NCBI GenBank assembly: GCA_011065005.1
Contig: JAAKFP010000062.1
Coordinates: forward strand, 1 to 9,437
DNA length: 9,437 nucleotides
Source: Chlamydiota bacterium
Lineage (GTDB): Bacteria > Chlamydiota > Chlamydiia > Chlamydiales > Waddliaceae
Reading direction: 5' to 3'
Part shown: piece after piece, positions 1-6,795 of the stretch
Layout: every line of letters starts with the position of its first letter
Position numbering within the stretch: position 1 is the stretch's first letter
Translations under genes and position numbers: made by a program
Notes under the pieces: model-generated
Database searches by the model: none
What the model saw: the letters and a program-made list of their open reading frames with translations, nothing else
What the model was told of the DNA's origin: nothing

Positions 1-2
1 GT

Positions 3-1955
3 TACCGTAATGTAGTTCTCGATCACAACTGGTGGCAAAAAGATCGAGGCCCCTTGCTCGGATTCCTCAAAGAGACCCAAGACCCCATAGCCCTTGTGTA
101 TGACAAAAAAAAACAATATTTCATCGTGAATCCCGTCACCCGCGAACGGACACCTCTTGATGCAAAGAGTGCACAGACCCTCTTTCCCCTCGCAGCCATG
201 TTTTACCATCCCCTTCCCGAAACGAAAATCAGCTTCTTCAATCTATTCCGCTTTGCCCTCAAAGGGATCCGACGGGAGTATTTCTCACTCATCGTTATTG
301 GCATCGTAACTGCTCTCCTCTCGTTCTTTTTTCCTTTTGCCAACAAAGTGCTCTTCGATCAGGTGATCCCCAACTTTAATTTTTCCCTGTACACGCAGGT
401 TATCTTCGGACTGATCATGGTCACCGCGAGTGTCACCGTGTTTAACTTCACACGCTCGATGATTATTTTGCGCCTCAATGGCATCATTGGACATCGCGTT
501 CAAATGGCATTGTGGGACCGTCTGTTGAAACTTCCTGTACAATTTTTTCGGAAAATAGCCTCCGGAGACCTGATTCAACGGACATTCATCGTCGAAGTAC
601 TCCGGAGACAGGTAGGATCAAGCGTTCTGAACATCCTTCTCAGCAGTATTTTCTCCCTCCTCTATATTGTCATGATGGTCTACTACAGTCTCATTCTTAC
701 AGCCATTGGAGTCGGAATTGCCCTCGTCAGTATTGCAATCACTGCGGTAGTTCTCACGATTAAGATACGCTATGACAAGCAGATCCTCGCCTCAGAGGCG
801 CAGATCAATGCTTTTTTAACACAGGCGATTCATGGGATCACAAAGATACGCGCAGCCGCAGCAGAGGAGCAGGTCTTTGCAAAGTGGGCACACGAGTTTG
901 CGCACAATCAACGCCTCCAGCTCTCTTCTCTAAACTTAGGAAATGTCCTTCGCTCAGTGAATGCAACGTTAGGAGTGTTGGCTCCGCTGTTGATTTTTGG
1001 AGTCATGATCTGGATGATGGTTGCCTCGACCACAGAAATTTCAGGCCCCATCCTCCCTATGTCGATCGGCACCTTCCTCGCCTTTAGTGCCGCTTTTGCT
1101 CCCTTTTCACAATCCATTTTCTCCATCAGTAATAGTATCCTTTCTTTCATCACCCTCGTCCCTTTTTGGGAAAGGGTGCGCCCAATTTTTCAATCCGAGA
1201 TCGAGACTACCAAAGAGAAGACAATCGTTCCTCTTCAGGGCAATATCCGCGTGGAAAACCTCTCTTTCCGGTACGAACCGAACAGTCCCCTCGTTCTAGA
1301 AGGGGTCGATCTTGAAGTCAAAACAGGGGAATTTATTGGAATTGTAGGGCCCTCCGGGAGTGGTAAATCGACACTTCTCCGCCTATTAATTGGCTTTGAA
1401 ACCCCAGAAAAAGGGACCATTTACTTTGATGGCCATGAATTGTCCTCACTGGACCCCATACACCATCGCAGTCAGATTGGCACCATCTTACAGAACAGTA
1501 AAATCTTCTTTGGTAGTGTCTATGACAATATCGTCTGTGGGGGGCAGTATTCACCCGAGCAAGTACAGCAAGCCATTCAATTTTCCACCTTTGACCAGGA
1601 CCTTGAACAGTTTCCCATGGGACTCGACACCATCCTCACCAGTGGAGGAGGGACTCTATCTGGTGGGCAGCGGCAGCGCCTCTTGTTGGCCCGTGCTCTC
1701 GTCAGTCAGCCCAAGATCCTCCTCCTGGATGAAGCGACCAGTTTCCTTGACAATCGGAGCGAGGATATTGTCAAAAAAAATCTCGAGAAGCTCGAGATAA
1801 CACGTGTTGTCATTGCGCATCGATTGCATACTATCCGTCATGCGGATCGAATTTATATTGTAGACAGAGGAAAAATTGTTGATTCGGGGACATTTGAGGA
1901 ATTATCAGACAAAAAAAGCCTCCTCTCTCTCTATCAGAAAAAGCAAAAGCTTTAA
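3..1955 (+). CDS. NHLM/NHLP-type bacteriocin ABC exporter, ATPase/permease subunit 2 (5'-partial)
   Basis: Half-transporter that probably exports a leader-bearing peptide across the inner membrane at the cost of ATP. The frame is open from base 3; codons before the TTG at 54 read NVVLDHNWWQKDRGPLLGF. This continues into the conserved pre-membrane region of NHLM subunit 2 proteins (WW..D.GPLLGF, later FYHPLPE), so the start lies off the window. Membrane segments are visible at about 285-365, 387-461, 624-761 (two), 966-1022 and 1065-1124. The ATPase domain follows: Walker A GPSGSGKST (1347-1373), Q-loop near 1490, signature LSGGQ (1656-1670), Walker B ILLLDE (1716-1733) and switch histidine in IAHRL (1818-1820). 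All catalytic residues are present. No C39 peptidase is seen; in this family it sits on the partner subunit. The converging GG-leader peptide gene just downstream fits as substrate. The family call rests on remembered motifs; a generic lipid/peptide exporter is the alternative. Confidence 0.88.
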   Translation, partial: YRNVVLDHNWWQKDRGPLLGFLKETQDPIALVYDKKKQYFIVNPVTRERTPLDAKSAQTLFPLAAMFYHPLPETKISFFNLFRFALKGIRREYFSLIVIGIVTALLSFFFPFANKVLFDQVIPNFNFSLYTQVIFGLIMVTASVTVFNFTRSMIILRLNGIIGHRVQMALWDRLLKLPVQFFRKIASGDLIQRTFIVEVLRRQVGSSVLNILLSSIFSLLYIVMMVYYSLILTAIGVGIALVSIAITAVVLTIKIRYDKQILASEAQINAFLTQAIHGITKIRAAAAEEQVFAKWAHEFAHNQRLQLSSLNLGNVLRSVNATLGVLAPLLIFGVMIWMMVASTTEISGPILPMSIGTFLAFSAAFAPFSQSIFSISNSILSFITLVPFWERVRPIFQSEIETTKEKTIVPLQGNIRVENLSFRYEPNSPLVLEGVDLEVKTGEFIGIVGPSGSGKSTLLRLLIGFETPEKGTIYFDGHELSSLDPIHHRSQIGTILQNSKIFFGSVYDNIVCGGQYSPEQVQQAIQFSTFDQDLEQFPMGLDTILTSGGGTLSGGQRQRLLLARALVSQPKILLLDEATSFLDNRSEDIVKKNLEKLEITRVVIAHRLHTIRHADRIYIVDRGKIVDSGTFEELSDKKSLLSLYQKKQKL

Positions 1956-1958
1956 TCG

Positions 1959-1972
1959 GGGGATCTATCCCC
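1959..1972. terminator. Small hairpin between convergent genes (possible weak terminator)
   Basis: GGGGA-TCTA-TCCCC forms a 5-bp GC-rich stem with a 4-base loop, four bases after the exporter stop codon and 30 bases beyond the stop of the converging peptide gene. There is no clear T-run on either side, so intrinsic termination is uncertain. Its place in the 47-bp gap between two convergent stop codons is the main argument for a role. Confidence 0.3.
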
Positions 1973-2002
1973 TAAAATCTGATGATAGACTCCATTTTTC
2001 AG

Positions 2003-2239
2003 TTAGGCTTCGGCAAGTTGCGCATTACCCATTGTACCGTCGCCATCTATATCTGAATTTACAAAATTCACTGTCAGTACACTATCTTGTGCCAGGGGAC
2101 AAGGTCCGCCTAGCATACAACTTGGTCGGTCTGGTAGAGACAAAGTCTCAAAGTTACTTGTAATCTGAGTTTCTTTTTCCGCATATAGAAGGGCACCACC
2201 ATTAATGTCTATTAGTTCTTCTTTATTTAATTTATGCAT
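2003..2239 (-). CDS. Double-glycine leader peptide, putative RiPP/bacteriocin-type precursor (78 aa)
   Basis: Small secreted-peptide precursor candidate. The N-terminus MHKLNKEELIDINGG matches the bacteriocin-type leader pattern (L-x-x-E-E-L-x-x-I-x-G-G), predicting cleavage after Gly15 by a C39 peptidase of the exporter system. The 63-residue remainder is acidic, with only two cysteines (C41 and C47) around a second Gly-Gly (CMLGGPC). A loop NSDIDGDGTMGN (61-72) near the C-terminus resembles an EF-hand/dockerin calcium loop. The start is the ATG at 2239, because AAGGAGG lies 6 bases upstream; the frame is open further to 2284, but that region holds the promoter. It is convergent with the exporter gene, 47 bp between stops. 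Whether the peptide is modified, toxic or a signal cannot be read from the sequence. No modifying enzyme is visible in the window. Confidence 0.75.
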   Translation of the reverse strand: MHKLNKEELIDINGGALLYAEKETQITSNFETLSLPDRPSCMLGGPCPLAQDSVLTVNFVNSDIDGDGTMGNAQLAEA

Positions 2240-2245
2240 ACAAAA

Positions 2246-2311
2246 CCTCCTTATAATAGGTTTATTATCTACCTCTACTATCATTATAACATTTTTTTTA
2301 TTAAATCAAAA
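2246..2311 (-). promoter_or_regulatory. Promoter and ribosome binding site of the leader-peptide gene
   Basis: Reading the minus strand, TGTTATAAT is a perfect extended -10 (hexamer at 2283-2288). A weak -35, TTTTGA (2306-2311), sits 17 bases upstream in a very AT-rich stretch. Transcription would begin near 2276, giving a leader of about 37 bases. AAGGAGG at 2246-2252 is a strong Shine-Dalgarno site 6 bases before the ATG. Directly upstream of it, ATAATA/TATTAT arms (2253-2268) could form a weak hairpin next to the ribosome site. Confidence 0.65.
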
Positions 2312-2323
2312 TAAAATTTTACT

Positions 2324-2509
2324 GTAACCGTTCACGCTCCCCTTTTTTTTAAGTCGCGAAGATTACGCGAAGTTTTTTTAGAATTTAGATCAATTTAGGG
2401 CGATTTTTGGGAGTTAAGTGATTTTAGGGTTATTTTCTTGAAATTCTTCGCGCTTTCTTCGTTTCCTTCGCGATCTTCGCGGTTATTAAGCAAGGGTCTG
2501 AACAGTTAC
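2324..2509. repeat. 186-bp palindromic, MITE-like element downstream of pyrF
   Basis: The ends are inverted repeats: GTAACCGTTCA (2324-2334) against TGAACAGTTAC (2499-2509), matching at 10 of 11 positions. Inside, the left arm (about 2352-2372) has two units ending CGCGAAG. The right arm (about 2446-2481) has several of the same units in inverted orientation (CTTCGCG). Both arms run into an AATTT-containing AT-rich centre. The element fills the gap between the peptide promoter and pyrF, and its right end includes the pyrF stop codon (2506-2508). No protein is encoded. It could act as a bidirectional terminator or be a non-autonomous mobile or REP-like element. Confidence 0.6.
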
Positions 2510-3288
2510 GTTTTTTTTAGAAAAGCCTGCATTCCTGCTTCCTGGTAGCGAGCGGCTTCTTGCTGGGGGTTAGGCGCTTGGATGATGCCGCGGCCAACGA
2601 TGATGATGTCGCAGCCGTTTTCCACGAGTACTTTTTCTGGTGTGTTGTACTGTTGACCTAGGGAATCGGTTCCTTTGGCGAGTTTCACTCCGGGACAGAA
2701 GTGTATAAAGCGAGGGTCGTCGGTGAGTTTTCTTTGGGAGATAAATCCAAATACAAAGTCGGAATGTTGCTTGGCCATGGTAATCGCTGCTTCGGTGTAG
2801 GAGCCTGTAGCTAAGGAGCCACTAGAGCTCATTTCGGCGACAAGCAGGGCGCCACGGCCTAAAGGGAGGCCAACCTCTTTCAGACCTTGAATGACTCCGG
2901 GGCCAGGAAGGGGGTGGGCGTTTGTGATATCTGCCCAGCTGGCGATCTCATAGATGCCATGTTGGTATTGCATTTTTGCTATGGCGCCAATGTCGGCAAA
3001 TTTCCTGTCCTCGAAGAGTAGGAAGCGATGCTTTTCTGCGAGCTGTTTGAGTGTAGAAATAAACTGCTGGTTGAAATCTACCAGGATATCGATGTGGGTT
3101 TTTAGTACGCAGATATGTGGCCCTACGAGGTCGGCAAAATGGAGTAATTCTTCTGCCGTTGTCACGTCCGCGTTTACAGCCAGATTAGTTTTCTTCTCAG
3201 CCATGATTGAGAGCAATTTTTTCGCTGTTGGGTTTTGGCATAGTTGGGCTCTTTCGTCATAGTTCATGAGGGCATTAGTTTTGGTCAT
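2506..3288 (-). CDS. pyrF: Orotidine 5'-phosphate decarboxylase, eukaryotic-type
   Basis: Converts OMP to UMP and CO2, the last step of de novo pyrimidine synthesis, in the cytoplasm. The 260 residues are one TIM-barrel domain. Active-site landmarks are NADV (D41), LKTHIDI (K63), FEDRKFADIG (D94, K96, D99), the phosphate-loop region GQQYNTP (211-217) and VGRGI (R233). FEDRKFADIG, ASWADITNAH, AEMSSSGSLATG and DIIIVGRGII closely match the C-terminal domain of animal UMP synthase as I remember it, unlike the shorter common bacterial form (DLKFHDI). It is the last gene of the operon, 9 bp after pyrE. AAGGA, overlapping the pyrE stop, lies 6 bases before this ATG. The stop codon lies inside a palindromic element. 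Confidence 0.96.
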   Translation of the reverse strand: MTKTNALMNYDERAQLCQNPTAKKLLSIMAEKKTNLAVNADVTTAEELLHFADLVGPHICVLKTHIDILVDFNQQFISTLKQLAEKHRFLLFEDRKFADIGAIAKMQYQHGIYEIASWADITNAHPLPGPGVIQGLKEVGLPLGRGALLVAEMSSSGSLATGSYTEAAITMAKQHSDFVFGFISQRKLTDDPRFIHFCPGVKLAKGTDSLGQQYNTPEKVLVENGCDIIIVGRGIIQAPNPQQEAARYQEAGMQAFLKKT

Positions 3289-3297
3289 GGCTTATCC

Positions 3298-3903
3298 TTA
3301 GGTGGTGATTTGGTTGGCTTGAAGAAAGTTGGTCACTTCAGAAACAGTTGCAGAGGCAATCTGTTTATTAGATTCCAAGCAGTGTAATATCTTGGTGATG
3401 GGGAGTACCGAATGCAGACGGTAGCCGCAGCCTTCGAGACGTTGTTTTCCACCCTGTTCTCGGTCGATGAGAACGACTACATCGGTGACCTCTAGCCCTT
3501 CAAATTTCAGGGGATCTACCGTTTCGAAGATGCTGGAGCCGCTGGTGATAAGATCTTCAATCACGATACAGCGCTGGCCCGGGCTAAAAACCCCTTCAAT
3601 GGCGCGCTTTGTTCCGTAGTCTTTGATCTCTTTGCGGCGCATGACCATGGGAATATTGTGAGTGAGTGATATTGCTGTGGCAATAGGGAGGGCTGTATAG
3701 GGGACGCCGCAAATGCAGTCGGTTTCCACATCTTTGATCTTTTCCCACATTGTCTCGGCAACATCTTTTAGTAGGTTGGGGTAGGAAACGATGAGTCTCA
3801 AGTCAATATAGATTGGGGAAACAATCCCGCTTTTCAGGGTAAATGTTCCGAACTTCACCGCTCCGATTGTAAATAGTCCATCAATTAACTTTTCTTGTAC
3901 CAT
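3298..3903 (-). CDS. pyrE: Orotate phosphoribosyltransferase, UMP-synthase-like
   Basis: Joins orotate to PRPP to give OMP and pyrophosphate. At 201 residues it is a normal single-domain enzyme. The PRPP-binding motif CIVIEDLITSGSS (112-124) and the basic catalytic loop RRKEIKDYGTKR (89-100) are intact. FGTFTLKSGIVSPIYIDLR (18-36) and CGVPYTALPIAT closely resemble the N-terminal domain of eukaryotic UMP synthase. The protein stops cleanly and pyrF starts 9 bp later, so the two halves of the eukaryotic fusion are here separate, adjacent and in the same order. AAAGGA about 8 bases before the ATG is the ribosome site. Unlike the rest of the operon, it is separated from pyrD by a repeat-filled gap of 107 bp. 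Confidence 0.96.
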   Translation of the reverse strand: MVQEKLIDGLFTIGAVKFGTFTLKSGIVSPIYIDLRLIVSYPNLLKDVAETMWEKIKDVETDCICGVPYTALPIATAISLTHNIPMVMRRKEIKDYGTKRAIEGVFSPGQRCIVIEDLITSGSSIFETVDPLKFEGLEVTDVVVLIDREQGGKQRLEGCGYRLHSVLPITKILHCLESNKQIASATVSEVTNFLQANQITT

Positions 3904-3937
3904 TTTTTTTGTCCTTTATTTTTTTTGAGAATTTAAA

Positions 3938-4003
3938 ACACAGAGACACAGAGAAAAATGAGAATAAATTATTTTTTTCTTTGCGTCTTTGCGCCTTTGC
4001 GTT
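3938..4003. repeat. Inverted repeat of 8-bp units between pyrD and pyrE
   Basis: The left arm has two tandem copies of ACACAGAG (3938-3953). The right arm has three tandem 8-mers, CTTTGCGT, CTTTGCGC, CTTTGCGT (3979-4002), whose reverse complement is ACGCAAAG-like. The arms pair imperfectly around an AT-rich loop of about 25 bases. The unit is related in pattern to the CGCGAAG units of the element after pyrF. It lies in the operon transcript, where it could form a hairpin that affects processing or distal expression. No separate promoter is evident. Confidence 0.6.
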
Positions 4004-4010
4004 TAATTCT

Positions 4011-5096
4011 TCATTCTCCATCATGGAACCTCATCGCCAAATAGGGATCCCACATCATTCCTGTTGCTGTCATAGCTATGTCGGCGCCCTCATCCAGAAA
4101 CTCTTGCAGGTGGTGGGGTCGTGTAGCACCTCCGGTGGCGAGAAGTGTGAGGTCGAGTTTTTCTTGATCGATGATCTTTCGTGCTTGCCGCGTAAATTCA
4201 AGGGCGGCTTCGTGGATGGGTGTGCCGCAGATGCCGCAGGTGATGCGATTCGGCCCGAGGGCGGGTTGCATGTTTTTGTTGAAGACTTTCATGCTGACTG
4301 TATTTAGGCCGCAAATGGCATGAACACCTGCTTTGGCAGCAGCTAGGAACGTTTGCTTCATGCAAGAAATATCGGGGAAGGCTCCAACTTTAATGATGAG
4401 GGGAGTATCTCCGATCGCTTTTACGATTCTAGAGGAAAATTCATAAACTGCGTCCGGGCTGGAATAGAGGCTTCCCTCGTCGTCAGCGACGTTGGGGCAG
4501 GAGTAGTTTGCTTCGATGATTTGGGCGCCGCACTCTTTGGCGAAAAGGGCTGTGTCGGCGAAGTCGTCGACAATGTCTACCCCATTGTGTGATGTTCCAA
4601 AAATGGAAACGATCATCACTTGACCTTCCCGGAGTGTGCTGTTAGCCAGAGGGATATCTTTTTGTAGGTATTCTGGGGGAAAGGAAGGGTTTCCGAAGGA
4701 GTTGGTGATTCCTAGGTTTTCGAGGGATAGATTTTTAGGGTGAGCATTTTGCATCACGTATTCTGGCAGGTGACCTGGCAACAGCGGCCCCTGTGTGGTT
4801 ATGGGAACGACATTTGGGAGAGGATGGCTGCTGTGTGCGTGACTGCGAATCGTTTTGTAAGTGAGAATGTCGAAACCTAGATTGGCGGAAAGTTCTATCC
4901 ACTTGGAGTTGAGAAGAGGTCCTGCTGGTATTCCTATTGGCGAGGCGATTTTGAAGCCGAGAAAGTCGATCCAATCTTGTTTGTCGGGCATGTTTCTGGG
5001 GGGAGTGATCCCTTCGAAGAAAGGGCCTTTCTGGGCGTTTTCCAGATAGGTTTTCTCGATGTCATAGATCGCTGTGGGTTCGGGCATTTCACTCAT
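4011..5096 (-). CDS. pyrD: Dihydroorotate dehydrogenase, soluble class-1-like
   Basis: Oxidises dihydroorotate to orotate using FMN. The 361 residues form a flavin TIM barrel with an N-terminal extension of about 40 residues. LGFKIASPIGIPAGP (46-60) and the loop NYSCPN (197-202) match class 1 enzymes, with Cys200 in the place of the catalytic base (Lactococcus Cys130); class 2 enzymes have Ser. The flavin-site lysine is in IIKVG (K236). GLNTVS (263-268), GICG (288-291) and ATGG (320-323) are the substrate- and phosphate-binding turns. No N-terminal membrane helix is present, so it should be cytosolic. The partner PyrK of class 1B is not in the window, so the electron acceptor is open. The start is 5 bp after the pyrC stop; Met4 is an alternative start. 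Its sequence is more divergent than the other pyr genes. Confidence 0.88.
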   Translation of the reverse strand: MSEMPEPTAIYDIEKTYLENAQKGPFFEGITPPRNMPDKQDWIDFLGFKIASPIGIPAGPLLNSKWIELSANLGFDILTYKTIRSHAHSSHPLPNVVPITTQGPLLPGHLPEYVMQNAHPKNLSLENLGITNSFGNPSFPPEYLQKDIPLANSTLREGQVMIVSIFGTSHNGVDIVDDFADTALFAKECGAQIIEANYSCPNVADDEGSLYSSPDAVYEFSSRIVKAIGDTPLIIKVGAFPDISCMKQTFLAAAKAGVHAICGLNTVSMKVFNKNMQPALGPNRITCGICGTPIHEAALEFTRQARKIIDQEKLDLTLLATGGATRPHHLQEFLDEGADIAMTATGMMWDPYLAMRFHDGE

Positions 5097-5101
5097 TGCT
5101 G

Positions 5102-6322
5102 TTATCCAATTTTAAAAATTTGTCCGCTAACAATTGTATAAACTGGCCACCCCTTTAGGGTTCTTCCAGAGAATGGGGACCAGCCGCATTTTGTTTTTAA
5201 GTTTGCATCGCAAACTTCTTTTTCCATCTCCAAATCGACAAGGACTAAATCAGAATTGTGGGGAAGGTGGAAGATGTTCTCAGGATTGATGCGCGTCAGG
5301 TAAACAATGTTTTCTAGAGAGAGTCTTTTTTCGTGATAAGCATTCAGCAAGAGGGGGAGCATCGTTTCAATTCCTGGAATGCCAGAGGGTGACTTGCCAT
5401 AGGGTTGTTTTTTTTCTTCGAGAGTGTGTGGGGCGTGGTCCGAGCCGATCGTATCGATCGTGTTGTCATGGATTGCTTCCCATAGCGCTTCTTGATCATT
5501 CTTTGTGCGCACGGGAGGGTTCACTTGTACCTTAGCACCCCATTTAGTGTAGTCTTCTTCGGAAAGGAAAAGGTGGTGGGGTGTTGTTTCACCGTATACT
5601 AGAATGTTGTTTCTCTTTGCTTGACGGATCAGTTCCAGCTCTTCTTTTGTGCTCACATGGTGGATAAGAAGTTGTGTGCTATATTTTTCTGCTAGGCTGA
5701 TTGCTTGTTCTGTGGCTTTAATCGCCGCGGACCTGTCTCGGATTTTTGAATGAACAGCGGGATCAGTTTGTGTGGCATAAAGGGCTTTGTTCTCTTTTAA
5801 GATCTTCTCATCTTCGGCGTGAACAGAAACCATCATATTTTCTTGTGCGGCAATTTGGAATACCCGGTCGAGAAACTGATGGTTGTCCATGATCAAGCCG
5901 CCGGTTGTCGATCCCATATAGATTTTGATTCCTGTGACTTCTCTTTTGACTCGGCCGATCTGCTCTAGATGATCTTTGTCCGCACCAATATAAAGGTGGT
6001 ATCTTAGGGGGATCTTTGCTCGAGAGAGTTGATCATCGATAGTTCTTTTCTTTGCTTGACAGCTGGGAAGGTCGACACAAGGGGGGGAATTGTTTGGCAT
6101 ATCGCAGACGGTTGTTACACCCCCGGCGATGGCAGCTTGAGCTCCGGTGGTCCAATCCTCTTTGTATTCATGTCCTGGAGTGCGAAAGTGGACATGAGCA
6201 TCGATCAGTCCTGGAAGAACTGTTAGCTTCCCTTTGGCATCGATCACTTCCTCGGTGGCGGATTCGATGTTCCAATCTTCAACTTGTCCCCCGAGCGTTC
6301 GTGCATTTTTGATGGTGATCAT
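5102..6322 (-). CDS. pyrC: Dihydroorotase, CAD/allantoinase-like type
   Basis: Cyclises N-carbamoyl-L-aspartate to dihydroorotate. The 406 residues make a metal-dependent amidohydrolase. Metal ligands are DAHVHFR (H43, H45), a likely carboxylated lysine in GIKIYMG (K133), VHAE (H168), IHHVS (H221 or H222) and GSDHAPH (D295). GIPGIETMLPLLL (314-326) and the preceding HTLEEK closely match the dihydroorotase domain of animal CAD, and the length is that of the multifunctional-complex type rather than E. coli PyrC (about 350 residues). All residues for activity are present, so it is not one of the inactive pseudo-dihydroorotases that accompany some PyrB enzymes. The ATG lies 7 bp after the pyrI stop, with its ribosome site in the pyrI C-terminal codons. 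Hydantoinase or allantoinase is ruled out mainly by operon context. Confidence 0.95.
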   Translation of the reverse strand: MITIKNARTLGGQVEDWNIESATEEVIDAKGKLTVLPGLIDAHVHFRTPGHEYKEDWTTGAQAAIAGGVTTVCDMPNNSPPCVDLPSCQAKKRTIDDQLSRAKIPLRYHLYIGADKDHLEQIGRVKREVTGIKIYMGSTTGGLIMDNHQFLDRVFQIAAQENMMVSVHAEDEKILKENKALYATQTDPAVHSKIRDRSAAIKATEQAISLAEKYSTQLLIHHVSTKEELELIRQAKRNNILVYGETTPHHLFLSEEDYTKWGAKVQVNPPVRTKNDQEALWEAIHDNTIDTIGSDHAPHTLEEKKQPYGKSPSGIPGIETMLPLLLNAYHEKRLSLENIVYLTRINPENIFHLPHNSDLVLVDLEMEKEVCDANLKTKCGWSPFSGRTLKGWPVYTIVSGQIFKIG

Positions 6323-6329
6323 TCGGTTG

Positions 6330-6788
6330 CTACCTGATTTCCTGTTGAGTGAAGAGTTCTCGGCAGTAATGACATTGCAGGCGAATATTTTTCCTGATCC
6401 TTCGAAGCACTTTTAGTGAGCTTGGAATCTTATCGTGATTAGAGATGCACCTCGGATTGGGACAAGGAATGACCGCTTCTATGGTATTTGGAAGGGTGAC
6501 CTTGAATTTGTTATTCACTTCGAAGTTATTGATGATGTTTATCGTAGCATCGGGAGCCAAGATTGCAACCTGGTTTGCTTCTTCTGGAGAGAGTTCTCGG
6601 CCTTCGATTTTGATGATGTCTTTTAGGTCCAGTTTGTTGCTTGGCAGGTTTAATCCTATGGTCACCTGTTTTTTGTGCGTCGCAATCTTGAGCAGCTGAA
6701 CAATTTTTAGACCATATCCGGCATCAATGTGGTCGATCACTGTGCCATTTTGAATCGCTGAAACGGCTGGGGAGGATAGTGTGGTCAT
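6330..6788 (-). CDS. pyrI: Aspartate carbamoyltransferase regulatory chain
   Basis: Regulatory subunit that binds nucleotide effectors and, through a zinc domain, the catalytic PyrB trimers. Its 152 residues are almost exactly the E. coli length (153). The zinc ligands are C109, C114, C139 and C142 (CPNPRC and CHYC), matching the E. coli spacing within one residue. The N-terminal part has the nucleotide-binding fold, with GTVIDHIDAG (15-24) as the diagnostic start and K56/K60 in the region that binds the nucleotide base and ribose. Its presence predicts feedback control of the first committed step by CTP/ATP, although effector sign varies among bacteria. It starts 7 bp after pyrB, with GGAG ahead of the ATG, and is translationally close-coupled. 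Confidence 0.96.
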   Translation of the reverse strand: MTTLSSPAVSAIQNGTVIDHIDAGYGLKIVQLLKIATHKKQVTIGLNLPSNKLDLKDIIKIEGRELSPEEANQVAILAPDATINIINNFEVNNKFKVTLPNTIEAVIPCPNPRCISNHDKIPSSLKVLRRIRKNIRLQCHYCRELFTQQEIR

Positions 6789-6795
6789 GGATCTC

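Noticed and set aside
54..56. TTG as the exporter start codon
   Set aside because: No ribosome site before it, and conserved family residues are encoded upstream in the same open frame.
1390..1800. 136-codon plus-strand ORF inside the exporter
   Set aside because: It overlaps the ATPase domain in another frame and has no family resemblance; a shadow.
1876..2163. 95-codon plus-strand ORF across the exporter end and the peptide gene
   Set aside because: Out of frame with the exporter and antisense to the better supported GG-leader gene; no ribosome site.
2240..2284. Upstream extension of the leader peptide
   Set aside because: This part contains the extended -10 box and the ribosome site, and extension would bury the leader motif.
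2352..2481. CRISPR array from repeated CGCGAAG units
   Set aside because: Units are 8-11 bp, inverted rather than direct, and without regular spacers.
3909..4307. 132-codon plus-strand ORF between pyrE and pyrD
   Set aside because: Made of the repeat element plus antisense pyrD; composition is not protein-like.
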